Shown one piece after another: positions 1 through 5,345 of a DNA stretch of 8,474 nt; the stretch's first letter is position 1; each line of letters opens with the position of its first letter. Both the position numbers and the translations under genes were made by a program. The DNA comes from Candidatus Atribacter alterifermentans (GTDB lineage: Bacteria > Atribacterota > Atribacteria > Atribacterales > Atribacteraceae), in contig JAAYUP010000252.1 of the NCBI GenBank assembly GCA_012517635.1, positions 1-8,474 of the forward strand, given 5' to 3'. The notes below the pieces were generated by a model. It searched no databases, was not told the origin of the DNA, and saw nothing but the letters and a program-made list of their open reading frames with translations.

Positions 1-79
1 GCGGGTGGAAGGTGCTGTTGTTTTTTTAATGATTACCCTGAGACAATGAATAATGAACATAAAAAATTTTGATAAATAA

Positions 80-116
80 GATTGCCACGTCGCATAAGAC
101 GCTCCTCGCAATGACG
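80..116. repeat. Palindromic interspersed-repeat-like element
   Basis: The block has nested dyads: ATTGC (81-85) with GCAAT (108-112), and inside it CGTC with GACG flanking a short GCATAA loop. Read on the minus strand it begins GTCATTGCGAGGAGCG and ends GTGGCAATCT. From memory this resembles a palindromic element scattered between genes in many unrelated bacterial genomes. The dyads are visible in the sequence. Membership of a dispersed family is recognition from memory and was not tested. Confidence 0.55.
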
Positions 117-134
117 GAGCAGGGAAAAAAATTC

Positions 135-174
135 AAATCCCCCTCATCCCCTTTATCAAAGAGGGAAAAGATTT
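135..174. repeat. Inverted-repeat block with C-rich left and G-rich right arm
   Basis: The outer arms AAATC (135-139) and GATTT (170-174) flank an inner hairpin, CCCTTT (149-154) with AGAGGG (160-165), which has one G-T pair and a 5-nt loop. The pattern of a CCCCCT-rich left arm and a GAGGG right arm resembles common intergenic repeats of the type AATCCCCCT...AGGGGG. It could be a degenerate copy of a dispersed repeat or part of a terminator for an upstream gene. There is no T-tract after it on the + strand, so a terminator reading is weak. Confidence 0.4.
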
Positions 175-180
175 CTGAAT

Positions 181-230
181 TCACCCTCATCCTCAACTTC
201 TTCCATTAAGGGAGAAGGAACGAATAATTC
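181..230. repeat. Inverted-repeat block, 8-bp stem
   Basis: A strong stem is formed by CTTCTTCC (197-204) and GGGAGAAG (210-217), with a 5-nt loop ATTAA and a single G-T pair. It is preceded by TCACCCTCATCCTC (181-194). The CACCCTCA...GGGAGAAGG layout resembles another frequent bacterial intergenic repeat. It sits directly after the two preceding dyad blocks, so the three form a repeat cluster ahead of the ribokinase gene. Confidence 0.4.
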
Positions 231-369
231 TTTTATTGGTATATTTATTCTTCCAGGGTTATTTCTTTATAAAAATTAAAAGCATGAATTTTATTGAAAA
301 ACTGGACGTTCGATGTCAACTTGAGTAATATTATATATATTTTACGACCGGTTTTGGAATGAGGTGTGA

Positions 370-1332
370 GTGAAAATGACGAGTTCTCGTATTTTGGTTG
401 TTGGAAGCTTAAATATCGATATGATTTTAAAAATTGATCGGATGCCTGAGACTGGGGAGAATCTTTTTGCCCGTCAATTTACAATGTTACCTGGAGGAAA
501 AGGAAATAACCAAGCTATTGCCTGTGCACGTTTAGGGCTTATGGTGTATATGATTGGTAAAATTGGAGACGATGATTTTGGAGCGCGCCTACGCTTAAAT
601 TTAGAACAAGAAAATGTTGATTTTAATTTTGTTACGAAGCAAGCATTAACTCATACAGGTTTAGCTTTTATTTTTATCGATACCAAGGGTGAAAACCGAA
701 TTTTAGTGGCACCTGGGGCGAACATGAAGCTCTCAATTGATGATATTGAAAATGCCTCACAATTATTTAAAACGTGTGATTATCTCATCCTTCAACTTGA
801 AGTTCCCCACAGCGTGGTAAAGAGTGCAATCCAAAAAGCTCACGAAAACAATGTAAAAGTCATTCTCAACCCGGCACCAGCTCAACATTTTCCGATTGAA
901 ATCCTAACCGAAAATGACGTAATGACCCCAAATCAGTATGAAGCTGAAATATTGAGCGGAGTCAAGATACGAAGCATAGAAGATGCTGTCCAAGCTTTGA
1001 AGGTTTTAGATACTCGTTGTCCATCTCGAAAGGTTATTACCTTAGGAGAAAAGGGGGCGTTAGCCAGCGACTCCGGAAATCGATACATATATCTGGTTCC
1101 CAGAAAAATTGACATTCAGGATACAACTGCGGCCGGTGATGCATTTAATGCCGGCTTGGCTTACGGCTTATCTAAAGGAATAGATTGGATATCAACTCTT
1201 CAATTGGCAAATAATGCGGGAGCTATTGCCTGTACTCGAATTGGTGCTCAGAGCGCTCTTCCTTATTTACGAGATATTGATAGTTTTTATTCGACTCAGG
1301 GTGCTGGCGATATTCGATACTTCGATGTTTAG
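370..1332 (+). CDS. rbsK: Ribokinase (PfkB-family sugar kinase)
   Basis: Cytosolic kinase expected to phosphorylate D-ribose at O5 with ATP, feeding ribose into the pentose phosphate and nucleotide pathways. The N-terminus GSLNID (12-17) and the PfkB signature GGKGNNQA (42-49) form the sugar-binding part; most ribokinases have GGKGANQA. NPAPA near residue 166 and TPNQYEAE near 185 are typical of ribokinases. DTTAAGD (251-257) is the second PfkB signature, with Asp257 as the expected catalytic base. At 320 aa it is slightly longer than the usual 300-310. The start is ambiguous: GTG 370 lies 5 nt after GAGG (361-364), and ATG 376, two codons inside, lies 11 nt after it. No ribose transporter or regulator is in view, so substrate rests on family motifs alone; another PfkB sugar or nucleoside kinase is possible. 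The 3' end overlaps the next gene by 8 nt. Confidence 0.85.
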   Translation: MKMTSSRILVVGSLNIDMILKIDRMPETGENLFARQFTMLPGGKGNNQAIACARLGLMVYMIGKIGDDDFGARLRLNLEQENVDFNFVTKQALTHTGLAFIFIDTKGENRILVAPGANMKLSIDDIENASQLFKTCDYLILQLEVPHSVVKSAIQKAHENNVKVILNPAPAQHFPIEILTENDVMTPNQYEAEILSGVKIRSIEDAVQALKVLDTRCPSRKVITLGEKGALASDSGNRYIYLVPRKIDIQDTTAAGDAFNAGLAYGLSKGIDWISTLQLANNAGAIACTRIGAQSALPYLRDIDSFYSTQGAGDIRYFDV

Positions 1333-1987
1333 TCTAACCTTTACTGAAAATATTCAAATTTTTATACGATTGATTCTGGCTTTTTTGGCTGGTGGTCTTA
1401 TTGGTTATCAGCGTGAAAAAGCCGAAAAACCAGCCGGTTTACGTACTCATATATTGGTTTGTATCGGTTCAGCGTTAATAACTTTAGTATCGATTTATGG
1501 CTTTGGGAAAATGGGCTCTGATCCTTCCCGCATCGTGGCACAAATTGTCAGTGGAATTGGATTTCTTGGAGCAGGGACGATTTTCCGTTTTGGGCCTTCA
1601 GTAAAAGGCCTAACAACTGCTGCCAGCTTGTGGGCGGTATGCGGAGTTGGTATTGCTATTGGGATTGGTCTTTATTTTGCTGCCCTGTTATCAGTTTCAT
1701 TTATAATGGCAGTATTAGCTTTATTAGAACTCTTTGAACAGCGGTTAAGGAACAAAAGAGCTCATTTAATTCGAGTCTTAATATCAGATACCCCAGGGGC
1801 ATTAGGACAAATTGGGGAAAAATTAGGAGGAATGGAAGTAAATATAAAAAACATAAAAATGATTAGAGAAAGAGTGAATTTTATGCGATGTTACTTATGG
1901 TTAGACCTCCCTGCCCATTTTTCCTTAACCATGGTTTTAGGAGCACTTCAGGAATTGGATACCGTTCAAGAGGTTGAAGTTGATTAA
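1325..1987 (+). CDS. MgtC/SapB family membrane protein
   Basis: A 220-aa integral membrane protein with a hydrophobic N-terminal half (about 10-137) and a soluble C-terminal domain (about 138-220). Family hallmarks are visible: GGLIGYQRE (23-31), PAGLRTH (36-42), a GIGFLGAGTI stretch (77-86) and GLTTAASLW (95-103). The tail contains DTPGALGQIGEKLG, consistent with the ACT-like domain found at the C-terminus of many MgtC proteins. MgtC proteins are linked to survival at low Mg2+ and, in pathogens, to inhibition of the F-type ATP synthase; in environmental bacteria their role is unclear. The frame stays open upstream to about 1214 inside the ribokinase gene, but ATG 1325 starts just where family similarity begins. 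No clear ribosome-binding site precedes it, so translation is probably coupled to the upstream gene, whose stop lies 8 nt inside. Confidence 0.85.
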   Translation: MFSLTFTENIQIFIRLILAFLAGGLIGYQREKAEKPAGLRTHILVCIGSALITLVSIYGFGKMGSDPSRIVAQIVSGIGFLGAGTIFRFGPSVKGLTTAASLWAVCGVGIAIGIGLYFAALLSVSFIMAVLALLELFEQRLRNKRAHLIRVLISDTPGALGQIGEKLGGMEVNIKNIKMIRERVNFMRCYLWLDLPAHFSLTMVLGALQELDTVQEVEVD

Positions 1988-2026
1988 GAATATTGAATGA
2001 AAATAAAAATAAATTGAAAAACGAGA

Positions 2027-3331
2027 ATGGAAATGAAAGAAAAAAAGGAAAAAATTAGTTTACCAAAAGGAACAAAAGACATCGGAGATCCTGAAATTTT
2101 TATTTGGTATCACGTCGAAAATGTTGTTAGACAAGAGGCAGCTCATTATCACTATATCGAATTAAGAACACCTCTTTTTGAACACACTGAACTATTTGCC
2201 CGAGGGGTAGGAGAAGAGACTGATATCGTTCAAAAAGAGATGTACACTTTTCTTGATAAAGGAGGCCGTAGTATCACTCTCCGACCCGAAGGAACGGCTC
2301 CGGTCATGAGATCCTATCTCGAACAAAATCTTCATATTCATAATCCTCGGATGAAATATTTTTATATGGGACCCATGTTCCGTTATGAACGACCCCAAGC
2401 TGGTCGAATGAGACAGTTCCATCAATTTGGGTTTGAGGCAATAGGATTTCAAAGTCCGGCTTCTGATGCTGAGGTTATTCTTTTAGCCGATCGAATATAT
2501 CAAAAAATAGGATTAAAAAACATCCGATTAGAGATAAATAGTTTGGGATGTAAAAACTGTAAACCGCAATATCTGGAAGCTTTAAAGAATTATTTGCGAA
2601 ATCAAGCAACTCAATTCTGTAGGAATTGTTCCAATCGGATTGATACCAATCCCCTCAGAGTGCTTGATTGTAAAAATGAATCCTGTCAAAACCTCCTTCA
2701 TAGTGAAGATTTTCCCATTATTCAAAATTTTCTCTGTGAAGAGTGCCTCGCCCATCAAAGCCAGCTGATTCATATCCTTGAGAACGCTCAAATCCATTCG
2801 GTTATTAATCCTTATTTGGTAAGAGGCCTCGATTATTATATAAAAACAACCTTTGAAATGAAGACTGAAGAATTGGGAGCCCAAAATGCTATTGGAGGTG
2901 GGGGACGATACGATAACTTATCCGATGCATTAGGAGTAAAAGGTGTCCCAGGGGTTGGATTTGCAGCAGGGATAGAACGGATTATACTTCTTTTGCAAAA
3001 ACAGAACAGTTCAAAAGAATTTTTTCAAAAACCGTTTATTTATTTATCTCCTCTTGATCAACAGGGAGAATCTTTGTTACTTCAGCTTTCGATCATGCTT
3101 GATGAAAAATCAATTCCCTTTTATTTAGATTTTTCTGATAAGTCTCTTAAATATCATTTTAAAAATGCACAGCGGATGGAAGCTCATTTTATAATCATTG
3201 CTGGTGAGAATGAATATCAGACTAAGACCTATACCTTGAAGAATTTATTGACTGGGGAACAAAAAGTTGTTTCTCAAGAAACTCTAATTGGTGTTTTGCT
3301 GGAGGCATACCAAAATGTTAAGAACACATAA
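2027..3331 (+). CDS. hisS: Histidine--tRNA ligase
   Basis: Class II aminoacyl-tRNA synthetase that charges tRNA-His with histidine using ATP, acting in the cytosol as a dimer. GTKDI (15-19) opens the protein. RPEGT (86-90) and FRYERPQAGR (118-127) form the motif 2 ATP site. LVRGLDYY (264-271) is the histidine-specific HisA motif, and GGGGRYDNL (290-298) is the second. GVGFAAGIERI is motif 3. The last 100 residues fit the anticodon-binding domain. At 434 aa it is a normal length. Between about 173 and 250 there are eight cysteines, mostly in CxxC-type pairs, a pattern seen in a subset of bacterial HisRS. The gene starts 39 nt after the MgtC stop with only a weak ribosome-binding site; ATG 2033 is an alternative start. 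It ends inside the start of aspS. Confidence 0.95.
   Translation: MEMKEKKEKISLPKGTKDIGDPEIFIWYHVENVVRQEAAHYHYIELRTPLFEHTELFARGVGEETDIVQKEMYTFLDKGGRSITLRPEGTAPVMRSYLEQNLHIHNPRMKYFYMGPMFRYERPQAGRMRQFHQFGFEAIGFQSPASDAEVILLADRIYQKIGLKNIRLEINSLGCKNCKPQYLEALKNYLRNQATQFCRNCSNRIDTNPLRVLDCKNESCQNLLHSEDFPIIQNFLCEECLAHQSQLIHILENAQIHSVINPYLVRGLDYYIKTTFEMKTEELGAQNAIGGGGRYDNLSDALGVKGVPGVGFAAGIERIILLLQKQNSSKEFFQKPFIYLSPLDQQGESLLLQLSIMLDEKSIPFYLDFSDKSLKYHFKNAQRMEAHFIIIAGENEYQTKTYTLKNLLTGEQKVVSQETLIGVLLEAYQNVKNT
3301..3305 (+). promoter_or_regulatory. Ribosome-binding site of aspS
   Basis: GGAGG lies 9 nt before ATG 3315 and inside the last codons of hisS. It fixes the aspS start at 3315 instead of the upstream in-frame ATG at 3288, where the extra nine residues do not resemble an AspRS N-terminus. 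Confidence 0.8.
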
Positions 3332-5078
3332 TTGTGGGATGTTACGAAAGGAAGATATTGGGAAAGAAGTTCTTCTAACTGGATGGGTGAACCGCCGTCG
3401 GGACCATGGAGGAGTTATTTTTATTGACCTTCGGGATCGGTGGGGTTTGACTCAACTCGTTATTAATAGCAACCAGCAAGAGGTTTACCAAAGTGCTAAT
3501 AAAGTCAAAAGCGAGTTTGTCCTCCAGGTGAAAGGATTGGTTCGTGCTCGACCGGAAGGCTTGGCGAATTCGAAAATTCCAACTGGAGAAATTGAAATTG
3601 CTGTTTCTGAACTTACCATCCTCTCCGAATCAAAACCGCTTCCTTTTGAAATTGAGGAAAAAAATGAAACCGATGAAAGCTTGAGATTGCGTTATCGATA
3701 TTTGGATCTTCGTAGAACAAGAATGCAAAAAAATCTGATCCTTCGTCATCAGATTTGTCAAGTCGTTCGTCGTTATCTTTCTGAAAGGCAATTCATTGAA
3801 GTTGAAACTCCATTCTTAACCAAGAGTACACCCGAGGGAGCTCGTGATTTTTTGGTACCCAGTCGTTTAAATGAAGGCAACTTTTATGCACTTCCTCAAT
3901 CACCCCAACTTTTTAAGCAAATTTTAATGATAGCTGGCTATGATCGGTATTTTCAAATTGCGAAATGTTTCCGTGATGAGGACCTTCGTGCTGATCGGCA
4001 ACCTGAATTTTCACAGGTGGATATTGAGATGTCCTTCGTGGAAAGGGAAGATATTCTTGAATTAATTGAAGGGATGATGAAAAAATTATTTCATGAAGTA
4101 TTAGGAATAAATCTGGAAATTCCCTTTCCTAAAATGAGCTATGATGAAGCAATGAATCGCTATGGTTGTGATAAGCCAGACTTAAGAATTTCATGTGTTA
4201 TTGATGATTTATCGCTTCTTTTAGAGGATAAAATTGAAGTTGGAGCAAAAACTGATTCCTGGAAGGGGCTGTTTTTCCAAGAATGGAAAAGTTTTTCTCG
4301 AAAAAAAGCCGATCTACTCTCTCAAATGGCAAAAAACGCTGGAGTTTCTCTTTCCTATTTAAAGCAGGGTAAACAGGAAGTTATCTCTCCTTTAAAAAAT
4401 AAGATTTCAGAAGTGGCTTGGAGAAAGCTTCTTGAAAAATACCCATTTCAAGAAGATTCACTTCTTCTTCTTGCCTGGGGTGAGAGTCAAAAGGTTCTTC
4501 CTTTTTTAGGAAACTTGCGAATAAATCTCGGTGAAGAGCAGAATCTGATACAAAACCAGTTTAAGTTTTGTTGGGTCCTTGATTTTCCACTCTTTGAATG
4601 GAATGTTGAAGAACACCGATGGGATTCCATGCATCATCCTTTTACAGCTCCTTGTTTAGACCAGTTAAATCAATTGAATGTTGATCCAAGTCAGGTTAAA
4701 GCTCAAGCCTATGATATCGTTCTCAATGGTTTTGAGATAGGCGGAGGGAGTATACGAATTCACCGTTCCGATTTGCAGGAGAAAATATTTCAGTTACTCA
4801 ATTTAAGTGAAGTCGAAATTCAGCAGAAGTTTGGCTATTTTATCGAAGCACTTCAGTATGGTTGTCCTCCTCACGGGGGCATAGCCTTAGGATTAGATCG
4901 GATTGTGATGCTCATGAGTGGTGAAAGTTCAATTCGTGAAACAATGGCTTTTCCCAAAACCCAAAAAGGGACCTGTCTTATGTCAGGTGCTCCATCCCCT
5001 GTTTCTGATGACCAACTGATGGTTTTAGGAATACAATTAAGAAAAAAGCAGGAGTCTCAGATTGTCAAGGAAGGATAA
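3315..5078 (+). CDS. aspS: Aspartate--tRNA ligase, probably non-discriminating (Asp/Asn)
   Basis: Class II synthetase of the bacterial type, 587 aa, charging tRNA-Asp with aspartate. Order of parts: N-terminal OB-fold anticodon-binding domain (about 1-105, with GWVNRRRDHGG at 23-33), catalytic core with ALPQSPQLFKQ and FRDEDLRADRQPEF (219-232), a bacterial insertion (GAD-like) domain at about 295-405, and motif 3 GGIALGLDR (521-529). His31 in RRRDHGG matches the residue reported for AspRS that also charge tRNA-Asn; discriminating enzymes such as that of E. coli have Leu there. The insertion domain is strongly diverged and lacks the usual GAKGLAW-like stretch. If non-discriminating, it would need GatCAB to convert Asp-tRNA-Asn. 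GatCAB is not in this window. The gene overlaps hisS by 17 nt, so the two are co-transcribed. Confidence 0.95.
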   Translation: MLRTHNCGMLRKEDIGKEVLLTGWVNRRRDHGGVIFIDLRDRWGLTQLVINSNQQEVYQSANKVKSEFVLQVKGLVRARPEGLANSKIPTGEIEIAVSELTILSESKPLPFEIEEKNETDESLRLRYRYLDLRRTRMQKNLILRHQICQVVRRYLSERQFIEVETPFLTKSTPEGARDFLVPSRLNEGNFYALPQSPQLFKQILMIAGYDRYFQIAKCFRDEDLRADRQPEFSQVDIEMSFVEREDILELIEGMMKKLFHEVLGINLEIPFPKMSYDEAMNRYGCDKPDLRISCVIDDLSLLLEDKIEVGAKTDSWKGLFFQEWKSFSRKKADLLSQMAKNAGVSLSYLKQGKQEVISPLKNKISEVAWRKLLEKYPFQEDSLLLLAWGESQKVLPFLGNLRINLGEEQNLIQNQFKFCWVLDFPLFEWNVEEHRWDSMHHPFTAPCLDQLNQLNVDPSQVKAQAYDIVLNGFEIGGGSIRIHRSDLQEKIFQLLNLSEVEIQQKFGYFIEALQYGCPPHGGIALGLDRIVMLMSGESSIRETMAFPKTQKGTCLMSGAPSPVSDDQLMVLGIQLRKKQESQIVKEG

Positions 5079-5094
5079 TGATACTGAGTTCAAT

Positions 5095-5123
5095 TTGAAA
5101 TGAGATAGAGGTTATGTTATTAT
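5095..5123 (+). promoter_or_regulatory. Sigma-70-type promoter with extended -10
   Basis: A -35 box TTGAAA (5095-5100) and a -10 box TATTAT (5118-5123) are separated by exactly 17 nt; each differs from consensus at one base. TG at 5115-5116 gives an extended -10 (TGnTATTAT). Transcription should begin near 5130, just ahead of the long hairpin. The promoter can serve the structured RNA alone or the S1 gene and those after it as well. Confidence 0.75.
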
Positions 5124-5130
5124 TTAATAA

Positions 5131-5320
5131 AAAGGTGATTTGGGTTTGTAGCCCTGCTATGCCGGTGATGCCATAGATGGCTTTGACCCAACATCCTTTC
5201 CCAGGGAGTCAATCTTCCAGTAAACTGTGGTTTGCTGGAGAGGACACCCACTTTTTTTGAGGGCAAGGATCAAAGCAGATGGCACACCACAATGTGGGGC
5301 TATAATTCGTGATAGAAGGA
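5131..5320 (+). ncRNA. ssrS: Long bulged-hairpin RNA, 6S RNA candidate
   Basis: The region folds by hand into one long interrupted hairpin. Paired segments, outside to inside: TAGCCCT (5149-5155) with GGGGCTA (5296-5302), extended outward by weaker pairs; GGTG (5164-5167) with CACC (5285-5288); TGCCAT (5169-5174) with ATGGCA (5279-5284); CTTTG (5181-5185) with CAAAG (5271-5275); ATCCTT (5193-5198) with AAGGAT (5265-5270); CCC (5200-5202) with GGG (5261-5263). A large bubble follows (about 5203-5213 and 5243-5260), then an apical 9-bp stem CCAGTAAAC (5217-5225) with GTTTGCTGG (5230-5238) around a TGTG loop. Closing stem, central bubble, apical stem, about 180 nt and its own strong promoter are the plan of 6S RNA, which binds sigma-70 RNA polymerase in stationary phase. 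From memory, Bacillus 6S-1 RNA also lies beside aspS. No terminator is visible and the S1 ribosome-binding site follows directly, so a cis-acting S1 leader is the main alternative. Confidence 0.6.
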
Positions 5321-5325
5321 AACCC

Positions 5326-5336
5326 GGAGGAAGGAG
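5326..5336 (+). promoter_or_regulatory. Strong ribosome-binding site of the S1 gene
   Basis: GGAGGAAGGAG contains two overlapping Shine-Dalgarno-like cores and ends 9 nt before GTG 5346. This supports the GTG start over the downstream in-frame ATG at 5370. It directly follows the base of the structured RNA. Confidence 0.8.
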
Positions 5337-5345
5337 TGCTTCACT

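Larger units (their letters stand above)
1..369. other. Gene-poor intergenic region with dispersed repeats
   Basis: No convincing gene lies here. A short frame open to the left edge (2-49, about 15 codons then TGA) could be the tail of an upstream gene, but it is too short to identify. Three dyad-symmetric blocks follow at about 80-116, 135-174 and 181-230, and are listed separately. From about 231 to 345 the sequence is very AT-rich and probably contains the ribokinase promoter. The AT run at 326-342 could supply a -10 element, but I see no convincing -35 at the right spacing, so no promoter is called. Confidence 0.6.

Noticed and set aside
2..49. Short frame open to the left edge, ending TGA
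   Set aside because: Only about 15 codons and no recognisable motif; another frame also closes nearby at 27-29, so a true gene end cannot be told from chance.
305..317. GAC...GTC near-palindrome as a regulator-binding site
   Set aside because: Only the outer three bases pair well; the inner positions do not match, so it is within chance.
326..342. AT-rich run as a -10 element for the ribokinase gene
   Set aside because: No convincing -35 at 16-18 nt; the TTGAAA at 294-299 is too far from it. A promoter is likely here but cannot be pinned down.
1214..1324. Upstream extension of the MgtC protein by 37 residues
   Set aside because: It would lie wholly inside the ribokinase gene, and family similarity begins only after Met at 1325.
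5252..5258. Run of seven T as a rho-independent terminator
   Set aside because: No stable GC-rich stem ends just before it; the apical hairpin ends 14 nt earlier, and the T run lies in the central bubble of the larger fold.
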